NCBI GenBank assembly: GCA_025201865.1
Contig: MU603161.1
Coordinates: forward strand, 1 to 17,301
Length of the DNA stretch: 17,301 bases
Direction: 5' to 3'
DNA from: Ramicandelaber brevisporus
Taxonomy: Eukaryota; Kickxellomycota; Ramicandelaberales; Ramicandelaberaceae
Shown here in pieces: positions 1 through 7,582 of this stretch (positions within the stretch are counted from its first letter, which is position 1; the number at the start of each line of letters is the position of its first letter). The translations under genes were made by a program, and so were the position numbers. The notes under the pieces are model-generated. The model had not been told where the DNA came from. It searched no databases and saw only the letters and a program-made list of their open reading frames with translations.

Positions 1-134
1 GTTGTAACGACCAGCCGTTCTCTCCAGTTTGCGCGTGTTGTTGCTGTTGTTGCTGTTGTTCTCTTTTTCTTCTCCTCTCGGGCTGTGCCATAATCGGCGC
101 CGGCCGTCACATCCTTGATTACAAAAGCATCCAT
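1..134 (-). CDS. Possible 5' end of an unidentified gene, cut by the left edge
   Basis: A minus-strand frame begins with an ATG at 132-134 and stays open to base 1, giving 44 complete codons. The predicted N-terminus starts MDAFVIKDVTAGADYG, followed by a Lys/Arg-rich stretch and a Thr/Ala repeat encoded by a GTT/GCT-type triplet repeat (about 36-59). I do not recognise it. In its favour are a non-repetitive, protein-like first 20 residues and a position 147 nt downstream of the previous gene on the same strand, which suits a compact fungal genome. Against it: the start context is weak (C at -3, G at +4), the piece is short, and the frame is also open upstream back to the stop codon of the Zn2Cys6 gene, so openness alone proves little. 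Confidence 0.35.
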   Translation of the reverse strand, partial: MDAFVIKDVTAGADYGTAREEKKKRTTATTATTRANWRERLVVT

Positions 135-281
135 TCGACGGCGCGATTCGGCTGGAGTGCCAAATAGGCGGTTTAAACAACAAGATGGCGAATGATAGAA
201 TGATAAAATAGGTGAGTGAGAACAACAAACAGAAAGGTGCAAACTAACGAGAAAAGGGGAAGATGGCGGTGGCGCTGGATT

Positions 282-3200
282 TTAGAACAGGAAGTCGCGG
301 AACAGACCTTCGAACGACGGATCGAGCAGCATCGATGCGTTGAACAGCGAGCTGCCGGCATCCAACGATGCGCCAGTTGCTGCAACCGTGGCAGCGGTGG
401 TGGTAGCCGTCTGCGATGTCAATGGATTCGAAGCAAGCGACAGTGAGCTGAACGGAGCCATGGCATTGCTGAGTGTCGTCGAAGCACTTACGGGCTGCTG
501 CGGCAAAGTCGATGCTAGATTAGGCAGACCAGAGGTTGCGGGCTGGAAGAGTAGCGAGGACAATGTACCATTTGCAGCAGCGTCGGATTGTGCATCAGTG
601 GCCGTTGTGCTAACGTTGCCTGATGATGAAACTGCGCATTGCAAGTTGCGGGATTGATTGAGCATGGCAGTGATTGGATTAGTGGCAGCCAGCAATCCAT
701 CCATCTGCAATGGGAATGCCAAGTTGTCCAAGCCAGCTGATGTCGTCATTGGCGAACCAATTGTTCCCAGTGCAATTGGAACATCCTGTGACACTGCAGC
801 TGCGGCTGCAGCTGTTGACGACATTTGCCCAGTGATTTGCTTGGCTTGTGCTGACTGACCTTGAATCATTTGTGCAAAGAAGTCGGCGGGAAGTGCAGCG
901 GCGACACCAGCCGTGGTGGGCACTTGCATGTGCTGTTGATGGCGCTGGTGAATTTGCTGCTGCTGCTGTGGAGTTTGCAGCTTGTTGAGATGATCCAATC
1001 CACTCAGCAGTGGTACTGTCGGCCACGACGGCGGACGCAGATGCTGACCTTGCGTATGCTGAAGAGAACTGGCCACTGCCTGGGCTACAACTTCAGTCGA
1101 TACTGGCGGTGTAATCAACGTTGCTTTGCTTGATGCTGGTGCTGCTGCCGTTGCTGTTGCTGTTGCTGAAGCGGATGATCGAATGTTTGATGCAACGTTA
1201 GCAGTAGCACGTCGACCGAGTACAACATCTGTGTTGTGTGGAGAGTTGGCGGGAGAGTCGCTGGAAGAAGACAAGTGAGCAGAGTTTGAGCGAGTGTTCA
1301 GATGACTACGCAATCGGGACATTTCTTCACGCTGCTCTTGGTGGAATCTCTCTGCAATTGTCAAGTTGTATCTGAGACGCTTCAATCTAACAATGTGTTC
1401 AGCTGAATTGTCCAACACTGGCGATGTCATTTCCGATCTCATTGAGAGCGAAGGTGTGCCAATGTCACTGCGGTGCATTGAAGAACCAGATGAATCGCCA
1501 ACTGAATGATGATGGATGCTGCTGCTGTCTCCAAATGCATTGTTGGTAGATGTGGCGGATGCTGGCGGGAGTTGAGCGTTATCAAGATCATTATGTTGAT
1601 CTCCTCCCGGTGTTGTTGCTGATGGGGGTGGTTCAGACCGAGCCAATTCGTTGACGGCTGTCTGAAGAGTTGCCGACTGAGGTGGAGTTGGTCTAATGGC
1701 AGTGATTGGAGCCCACTCTGAGCCTTGCTGTGGTTGGTCATCGAGTTGATGCTGATGCATATCAGGAGTAGTACTGGTGGCCACATCTTCCTTCTTGACC
1801 GTTATATCCGCAGCAGTGACTGATTGGTGCAACGGGTGAGATGGTCTGCGGTCAGCCTGTGGAGTTGGTTCAGCTGGAGTGGCGTCATCAGCGCCTTCGG
1901 GTCTCAATGTTCCAGACAATCTATAGAGCAATCCATGGAATGAAGTTCGTGTTGGCAAGAACCATTGTTCAGAATCATTATGGATCGACTCACTCTTCTT
2001 TGCCTCATTTCCATTACTTGCCGAGTGCTTTTGCTTCTGAGCAATGATTCTAGCATCTCTGTTGCATCTGTATATTTCTTGCAACACCGGAATAATATGA
2101 GCAGAAAATGCACACTGAGATGACAGTCTGCCCAAAATGAACCACAAGTACTCCAACTGTTCGTATGAGTCCGCAGCTTGTGCATAATCTGGCGATTGAA
2201 CATGGTTAACAAAGATAATGCCAGCTTGTACTATAGCAAATCCTACAAAGAAATTGAATGACTCCGGAGGGATTGGCTCTGCCCATCTCAGTATCTTCAT
2301 CATTCTGTGGGCAGCCTGCAAACAAGTTTGACGCGCATCTGCAATTAAGCTGGAGTCTAGACTCTCGCTTGATCTGAATGCAATGTTGGATCGATGCAAT
2401 AATATCAGCGTGCCGTGGAATAGCAAGTGCAAATACACAACTTCGGCCAGTCTAACACATTGACGAGGCGTCGATATTTGCTCAGATGTGAGTGGCGCTG
2501 TGACATCAATGAGTAATTCTGGCGGCAATCCAGCATAGTACACTCTGAGTTCGGTGTCAATCTCGCGGAATTCAGGAATGGCAGGTGTTCTGCGCAACTT
2601 TCTTCTGTTTACAAACTGTCCAACGTGGCCCAATAGAGAGTACATTCTGACAAACATGTATGCAGAGTCATTAGCCTCCAGTGGAGGTAAATCAGGACCC
2701 GGCGGCTCGCCAGATGCCCAGCTGTGATCGTTGGATGGCAGCAATACTTCGCAATCCTCATCCTGAACCGCAGCTGGACGCGCAGTTGAAACACTGGCCA
2801 CTTTATCTTTAATGAAGCAAGCCCACCAAACTCTGCGTCTGGTTTCGTGCTCTTGCCAAGTTGCAGTTGTTCCCAGCACCAGAGCTAAATCGGGATCATC
2901 GGTTCTGTTTAGCATTAGCTGTTGGGCCATTCTCATTGACATTCCCATAAACATCCATGATCTCTCTCCACAGGCTGCGCCATATTCATATAGTGATAAA
3001 TTAAGCAACGTTTTAATAGTAACAATATTGGGTGTCAGCATTGCTGGAGTGACCAATCTCTGCGCAATATCTGCAAATTCTCTGCCGCTCAGATGGGCTG
3101 GCTCGTGTCTAATCAGCTGATGAGTGGAGTATCTGGCTGAATAGGCCATCATGGAGTACAGTAGATATAGAGGAAGCGACTTGTTCTGATATCTGGCCAT

Positions 3201-4394
3201 GAACCATGTTCTATCAATAACCAGCATGTGAGGCGGGAATCTTTCAAAGTACAAATCAATCAGCTCATTCACAATGTGTTCCTCGGGCAGCTGATCTCCC
3301 CAGACGCGCGGTAGTGAATCGGGAATTGTCATTGCGCTTGGAACCAGTGAGCTTCGAGAGTTGCGAGCAGCCCGATCTGTGCATTCAGCATTAGCGTAGT
3401 GATCATGCTGGTCATGCTGATCATTGCCATCATGTTTATATCTCTTGTGACTGTCCCAAGGTGATGAATGAGTCCATCCTTCTCCATCGTCATCATCATC
3501 GTCATTGTCCGATCCAAGTGGACTATGCATGTGCTTGGATCCTGTAGTTATCGATGTAATCTCCACCGACTCCATATTAGCAATGTGTTCAGGTGACTGA
3601 CTCTGTGGATGATGCAACAACAATTGCTCCATATTACCAATACGAGTGCTTATACTGCTGCCGTGATGGCTGCCATAGGCGTTTGGCTGACGCTTCTTTC
3701 TCTGCCTTTTTAATACTGTACTGTAATGACAAGAATGGCCCAGTCTAACGCATGTTCCACATCCAGGCTCTTTGTTTCCATCACATTTGATTTTCTTTCT
3801 TCTACAATTATCGCATGAATGTAGCAATCGATCCGGATAAGTATTCTCTGCCGTCCGCCTCTCCAAGTCCGCCGCTGCTGCAATCTGTGCTTGACTCAGT
3901 GGCCGACTGTTGTTGATACCGTTGCGAGTTGGACCGGAGGAGCGTGGCTTTGAAGCACGACGTCCTGCAGTGACTGCCGCCGCTGATGTCGCTGCTGAAT
4001 TTACAGCTGAGGGAGATGGCTCTGGTGAAGATAAGGGAGGTTCAACAACAGCCGCCATTGGAGTGAGCAACTGCTGATGGCGCTGATGCGGCTGTTGTTG
4101 TTGGATGTGATAGTGGGGATAGCTTTGCGCAACCATTGGTGTTGGAGGAAGTGGGAGAACGCTGTTTTCTTCAAACTCTCCCCCTCCTCCTCCTCCAGCT
4201 CCACTGACAATCGATGGACTGGACTGGTATATAGGCACTGGCTGCGTCGGATGTTGCTGATGTTGTTGATGTTGGCTGACATAACCTCCGTCATTTGCAA
4301 CAGCGCCACCACCACCACTATACGACATTGCCGGATACTGTTGCTGTTGCTGTTGATGCTGCTCACCACTGTGATACTGCTGGATGTTGCTCAT
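282..4394 (-). CDS. Zn2Cys6 fungal transcription factor, 1370 aa, single exon
   Basis: Predicted nuclear DNA-binding regulator. The binuclear zinc cluster is complete: Cys194, 197, 204, 212, 215 and 222, spaced CX2CX6CX7CX2CX6C, followed by a basic stretch (about 229-235). Such clusters usually bind CGG-type triplets. A central region at about 370-560, continuing to roughly 700, resembles the fungal-specific regulatory domain, with the typical RRRVWWACFIKDK signature near 519-531. The N-terminal 190 residues are Gln/His/Gly/Pro-rich, and an Asp run lies at 297-303. The last 500 residues are Ser/Thr/Gln/Ala-rich, as in activation regions. Residues 999-1031 show a regular 3-4 heptad spacing (Leu, Leu, Leu, Ala, His, Gln, Met, Leu, Leu) that could form a coiled coil. 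The start is the first in-frame ATG, with G at -3. No introns are needed. It is longer than most family members. Target genes cannot be told from sequence; specific names such as XlnR are not supported. Confidence 0.93.
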   Translation of the reverse strand: MSNIQQYHSGEQHQQQQQQYPAMSYSGGGGAVANDGGYVSQHQQHQQHPTQPVPIYQSSPSIVSGAGGGGGGEFEENSVLPLPPTPMVAQSYPHYHIQQQQPHQRHQQLLTPMAAVVEPPLSSPEPSPSAVNSAATSAAAVTAGRRASKPRSSGPTRNGINNSRPLSQAQIAAAADLERRTAENTYPDRLLHSCDNCRRKKIKCDGNKEPGCGTCVRLGHSCHYSTVLKRQRKKRQPNAYGSHHGSSISTRIGNMEQLLLHHPQSQSPEHIANMESVEITSITTGSKHMHSPLGSDNDDDDDDGEGWTHSSPWDSHKRYKHDGNDQHDQHDHYANAECTDRAARNSRSSLVPSAMTIPDSLPRVWGDQLPEEHIVNELIDLYFERFPPHMLVIDRTWFMARYQNKSLPLYLLYSMMAYSARYSTHQLIRHEPAHLSGREFADIAQRLVTPAMLTPNIVTIKTLLNLSLYEYGAACGERSWMFMGMSMRMAQQLMLNRTDDPDLALVLGTTATWQEHETRRRVWWACFIKDKVASVSTARPAAVQDEDCEVLLPSNDHSWASGEPPGPDLPPLEANDSAYMFVRMYSLLGHVGQFVNRRKLRRTPAIPEFREIDTELRVYYAGLPPELLIDVTAPLTSEQISTPRQCVRLAEVVYLHLLFHGTLILLHRSNIAFRSSESLDSSLIADARQTCLQAAHRMMKILRWAEPIPPESFNFFVGFAIVQAGIIFVNHVQSPDYAQAADSYEQLEYLWFILGRLSSQCAFSAHIIPVLQEIYRCNRDARIIAQKQKHSASNGNEAKKSESIHNDSEQWFLPTRTSFHGLLYRLSGTLRPEGADDATPAEPTPQADRRPSHPLHQSVTAADITVKKEDVATSTTPDMHQHQLDDQPQQGSEWAPITAIRPTPPQSATLQTAVNELARSEPPPSATTPGGDQHNDLDNAQLPPASATSTNNAFGDSSSIHHHSVGDSSGSSMHRSDIGTPSLSMRSEMTSPVLDNSAEHIVRLKRLRYNLTIAERFHQEQREEMSRLRSHLNTRSNSAHLSSSSDSPANSPHNTDVVLGRRATANVASNIRSSASATATATAAAPASSKATLITPPVSTEVVAQAVASSLQHTQGQHLRPPSWPTVPLLSGLDHLNKLQTPQQQQQIHQRHQQHMQVPTTAGVAAALPADFFAQMIQGQSAQAKQITGQMSSTAAAAAAVSQDVPIALGTIGSPMTTSAGLDNLAFPLQMDGLLAATNPITAMLNQSRNLQCAVSSSGNVSTTATDAQSDAAANGTLSSLLFQPATSGLPNLASTLPQQPVSASTTLSNAMAPFSSLSLASNPLTSQTATTTAATVAATGASLDAGSSLFNASMLLDPSFEGLFRDFLF

Positions 4395-5500
4395 TTCACA
4401 AGATAAAGAGTAAACCTCCGGACTGGCAAACTTTACTCAATGCTGACTAACCTTCAACTCGAGAGAAACAGTGTTTGTATGCTGCAAGATGACCTCGGAA
4501 TTGCGGCGACAGCTGCTAAAGATGCACCGAGACAGTACACACAACACACACACAGACACGCACGAGTGTATACACAGACACACACACGAACAAAGCACAG
4601 TGTGAGAAAAAGAACTGTTGGGCAGTATTGCGTTGATATGCTCAGCTCGTTACGCAGTCGTTGCCTATTCCTCTTTGCGAGCTGCTGCTGCTGATGTACC
4701 GCTGACCTGACTGGTGATGCACTTGTGACAGAGGAAAAAAAAAAAATGAAAGAAAAAACGAAAGAAAAAATTAATAGCTTCAAATGACAGTGAATAGCGT
4801 GCGGCGGGTGGCAAGTACTGTGAGAAGAGTGAATCGGTTCTGTTCTGCTCTGTTCTCTTCTTGTTCTGTGGGAACCTGCCCGCGCTAAAAAATGAATAAA
4901 AATACTCTGATGGTGCTGTTCTTGTCTGATAGACGGCTGGTGCTTCTGTTGTTGCTTCTGCTGCTTGTTGTTTCTGCTTCTGCTTATGCGCGAAGAAAGA
5001 GAGAAGTGACCCACAGTGCAATAACCAAAAAAAAACCTCTAACGGAGCCGCTGACCAAGCATGGAAAAGGGGGGATTTGCATCTTCCTTTCTTCATTGTA
5101 AAATTAGCAAGTATTTGTCATAGCTGAACCAATCACATGTTATTCTCGATATATTGCAAGGCTTGTTCAGTTACATGTCCTCCGACCAGGTACGTCATTC
5201 ATGAGTGGATTAATTCGAACTTGACTAGTGATTATCTTTGATCTGCACCCAACAAGAGCATGAATAGCACCATGTGCATCGAGAAATCGAGAAACCGGTC
5301 CGTGCGTTCCACAGTCTTCATCACAGAATCAGCGCACGGATCTGGCATGTATGCATTACTCGTAACTCAGAATGCATCTGTGACTTGATGACATTGAGAG
5401 CATCATTCAACTCCTATCTCCTCTATTTTGTGCTTGTGTTTTTTTTTTTAGAAAAGGAAGCAAGCAAACAGATCTCAAACACACAAACGAGAAGCAAACG
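4395..5500. other. Divergent intergenic region between the Zn2Cys6 factor and PHF5A/RDS3
   Basis: About 1.1 kb between two divergent starts, so it should hold both promoters and 5' leaders. Visible content: a CA-rich microsatellite (4536-4589), an A-rich run (4735-4772), a triplet-repeat region rich in CTT/CTG/TTG (4936-4985), a CCAAT box at 5129-5133, and an 11-T run ending in TAG at 5440-5451 that resembles a 3' splice site and could end a 5'-UTR intron of the downstream gene. Open frames here on either strand are low-complexity translations of the repeats. I see no convincing tRNA or other RNA gene. Confidence 0.5.
4536..4589. repeat. CA-rich imperfect microsatellite
   Basis: An interrupted run of CA/GA dinucleotides in the upstream region of the Zn2Cys6 gene. 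It is a simple repeat, broken by TGTATA near the middle. It also generates spurious open frames. Confidence 0.8.
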
Positions 5501-6052
5501 ATGAGCAAGCACTTGTCAGATATTGTTCAGTGCCGCAAGCTCGCCGGCATCGGCATTGGTCGAGTCTGCGTGGTCCACGATGGCCGTTGCGTTGGCTGCG
5601 ATAGTTATTTCAACTTGCAAACACCAGCTCACGTTTGCGATGAGTGTCACTTTTTGTCAACGGCTGCTCAAAGTTCAGCGCCTATTCCAGCAGCATCAGC
5701 ATCATCATCATCATCGTTGCTGACTGCATCCGGCGGAGGAGACAAACAGTCGGGCGACGCTTCAATTGGCACCGCTCGAGGACGGTGCTTGGTATGCAAC
5801 AGCTTGGCAGTGGCAGATGCCTTTTATTGCCGGAACTGCACAATGCTCGAAAAGGATCGAGATGGTTGTCCAACGGTTATCAATCTTGCCCAAGATCGCA
5901 TTGACACGCATTACAAGAAGCAAAAGGAGAAGAAGGCGGCCAATGCGGCTGCATCGAGGATGAATGCTGCAGCAGGTGGTGGACTGGTGATGGAGATGGA
6001 TGCGGACGTGGATGCTGAACTCGATCAAGATGCCACTTACGATCAATACTAA
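5501..6052 (+). CDS. RDS3: PHF5A/Rds3 family protein, SF3b subunit of U2 snRNP, with insertion
   Basis: Homologue of PHF5A (Rds3 in budding yeast, Ini1 in fission yeast), a small zinc protein of the SF3b complex that helps U2 snRNP hold the intron branch point. The match is clear along the core: the N-terminal MSKH..DIVQCRK segment, CVGCDSY, HVCDEC, RGRC, FYCRNCT and LEKDRDGCP. Zinc-type cysteines are at 11, 23, 30, 33, 46, 49, 96, 99, 110, 113 and 123. Tyr36, the position known in human PHF5A for splicing-modulator resistance, is kept. Oddities: 46 residues separate Cys49 from Cys96, where the human protein has 8, so a Ser/Ala/Gly-rich insertion of 38 residues is present; position 26, Cys in human, is His; and about 40 extra Lys/Ala/Met/Asp-rich residues follow the usual C-terminus. 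Family length is about 110 residues against 183 here. Start context is AAACGATGA. Confidence 0.95.
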   Translation: MSKHLSDIVQCRKLAGIGIGRVCVVHDGRCVGCDSYFNLQTPAHVCDECHFLSTAAQSSAPIPAASASSSSSLLTASGGGDKQSGDASIGTARGRCLVCNSLAVADAFYCRNCTMLEKDRDGCPTVINLAQDRIDTHYKKQKEKKAANAAASRMNAAAGGGLVMEMDADVDAELDQDATYDQY

Positions 6053-6324
6053 TCACATTCACTCACTTACTCATTCATCCACTCACTGTATAGTTATTTT
6101 CTTTTTCTTTTTCTTTGTTTGTTATTATATCTACTCTGCAACCGCTGCATATACAGTTGTCAATCTCGACGATAGATCGACTTGTCTTGTAGCTGCCTTG
6201 ACGACAGATCAGCCTTACAACAAGTGTGACACAAGTCCTCGTCTTCGTCTCGGTCGGCTTTCGCACTTGATCGCAAATCTCGCTTCCAGCAGCTCAGTTG
6301 AACGCGACCAATCGAAGTACTGCA
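6053..6324 (+). other. Short intergenic region between PHF5A/RDS3 and the next gene
   Basis: Contains the 3' end of PHF5A, with CACT/CATT-rich direct repeats (6055-6088) and a T-rich tract (6095-6125), and the upstream region of the next gene. An in-frame stop (TGA, 6268-6270) precedes the 6325 ATG. The AG dinucleotides at 6288-6297 could be 3' splice sites if the next gene has a 5' exon, but no partner exon is evident. Confidence 0.4.
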
Positions 6325-7398
6325 ATGCGACTATCGGCATCATCTGGAACGGTATCTAGTGAAGACCGCCTCCTACACCTTAGCAACAACAACAACAGCA
6401 ACAACAGCAATAATAATAATGGGGGCGATGGCAGTGTTATCGAGACCGATGATGACGATTCAGACGACGACATGTTTCCAACTCAATTCGTTATCAAAAT
6501 ACCGACATTGCCCGTCAACCATCCTCCACCACCCGTAGCAACGCCAGCTCAAAGGCTCATCATGTCGCTCTTCAAACAAGAAGCTGATGATTGTGCTTCA
6601 CAGGCAGCGGTGCATGAAGCCGCTGATTGTGTTACGGAGAGTGACTTGCTTAAAGAACGAATTCGCAAGATGACTTCGATGGCAAGGAGAGAGCTACACG
6701 TAGGAAATGGGTTTCTACTGGATGGCGACCCGTATGATGACGGGAGTAGAGTTAGTGAGAGACTGGCACCCGTGCTGGCAGCTGGATATGCACCGACTAT
6801 TCACAGACACGCACTGATAGCAAGGAGAGGAGGAGAGCGATTGTCAGCGGCAAATTCAACAACAGCAGCAGCAACAAGGGCAGCATATGGCAATGATGGA
6901 ATGAGATCGAGTAGTAGCAGACTGTACTCGGCAAGTGCAAATGCAAATGCACAAGCTAATCCTCACATTACAATGATACAACAAACAAACACAGCTCTAC
7001 CAAAGCCGCCATCTCCTCATCCAATGTGGCTAAAACACTACAACCAACAAGAACATGAACATGAACGTGAACATGAACAAGAGCAACTATCATCTTCAAG
7101 GAGGCTAAAAGTACTCAACACAAATAGTCCTGGAGGCGATGAGGAACTACCAACGCTAGATAGCTTAAATGAAGATGAGAGAGAAACAGTGGATATGATT
7201 AAATTTGCACTGGAACACGATGATTATCTGAATCGAGATCCAAATGAACAACTTTCGACCGTTGAAGATGAAGATAGACGGTTTCATTCGCAATCAATGG
7301 AGCTATTAATGCAGAGAATGCGCTTTGCACTAGGAGCTACTCCAGAACGATTTTCTACTCTTGTTAAAATTGCAACTAAAGAAGCCAATCATTCATAA
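6325..7398 (+). CDS. Hypothetical acidic, Asn-rich protein, 357 aa
   Basis: I do not recognise this protein. I chose the ATG at 6325; the frame extends only nine codons further up, to a TTG, and an in-frame TGA lies at 6268. Visible parts: an Asn/Ser tract at residues 21-32 from AAC/AAT repeats; an acidic stretch at 42-49 (TDDDDSDD); a hydrophobic Pro-containing segment around 52-72 (MFPTQFVIKIPTLP, then PPPP); a mixed helical-looking region at 74-125; a Ser/Ala/Asn-rich middle; and a Glu/His repeat (EHEHEREHEQEQ) from GAACAT-type repeats at about 7050-7085. The C-terminal 70 residues hold two similar short motifs (KFALEHDD and RFALGATP), possibly an imperfect internal repeat. No signal peptide, membrane segment or zinc motif is seen. 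An AATAAA lies 35 nt past the stop. It is probably nuclear or cytosolic by composition, which is inference. Confidence 0.75.
   Translation: MRLSASSGTVSSEDRLLHLSNNNNSNNSNNNNGGDGSVIETDDDDSDDDMFPTQFVIKIPTLPVNHPPPPVATPAQRLIMSLFKQEADDCASQAAVHEAADCVTESDLLKERIRKMTSMARRELHVGNGFLLDGDPYDDGSRVSERLAPVLAAGYAPTIHRHALIARRGGERLSAANSTTAAATRAAYGNDGMRSSSSRLYSASANANAQANPHITMIQQTNTALPKPPSPHPMWLKHYNQQEHEHEREHEQEQLSSSRRLKVLNTNSPGGDEELPTLDSLNEDERETVDMIKFALEHDDYLNRDPNEQLSTVEDEDRRFHSQSMELLMQRMRFALGATPERFSTLVKIATKEANHS
6385..6420 (+). repeat. AAC/AAT/AGC triplet repeat coding for poly-Asn
   Basis: Twelve in-frame triplets (AAC, AGC, AAT) near the start of the hypothetical gene, giving an Asn tract with two Ser interruptions. 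Confidence 0.9.
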
Positions 7399-7432
7399 TT
7401 ATTAGTATAGTCTTGAAAAAGTGAGTATTTTA

Positions 7433-7438
7433 AATAAA
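7433..7438 (+). promoter_or_regulatory. Candidate polyadenylation signal AATAAA
   Basis: AATAAA placed 35 nt after the stop of the 6325-7398 gene, in an A-rich 3' flank. A second AATAAA is at 7488-7493. The 184-nt gap to the convergent ABCG stop must serve both 3' ends. I see no clear AATAAA on the minus strand for the ABCG gene. Confidence 0.45.
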
Positions 7439-7582
7439 AGATAAAGAAAAGAAAGAGAAAAGAAGGTGACATTATTTAAAAAAAAGGAATAAAAGATAGT
7501 TTAAAGAGTCAAGTTGATACTAATATGTATTATTAGGATAAAGATGATAATCAGCAAGGAAAGTGATGGTGAACAAGCAGAT

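Noticed and set aside
4454-5096. Two overlapping minus-strand frames (4454-5014 and 4665-5096) upstream of the Zn2Cys6 gene
   Set aside because: Both are translations of CA, CTG/CTT and A-rich simple sequence, with poly-Gln, poly-Phe and repetitive Cys/Val stretches; they more likely lie in the leader or promoter.
4892-5101. 69-residue plus-strand frame with a poly-Leu segment resembling a signal peptide
   Set aside because: The Leu run comes from a CTT/CTG/TTG triplet repeat, the rest is low complexity, and no homology is apparent. The AAAAAATGA start context is decent, so transcript data could revive it.
5205-5225. TTCGAA within a tRNA B-box-like stretch
   Set aside because: Flanking bases do not fit the B-box consensus, and no A-box or cloverleaf could be drawn.
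6298-6324. Nine-codon TTG-started extension of the hypothetical protein
   Set aside because: Not an ATG; an in-frame stop lies only 30 nt further up.
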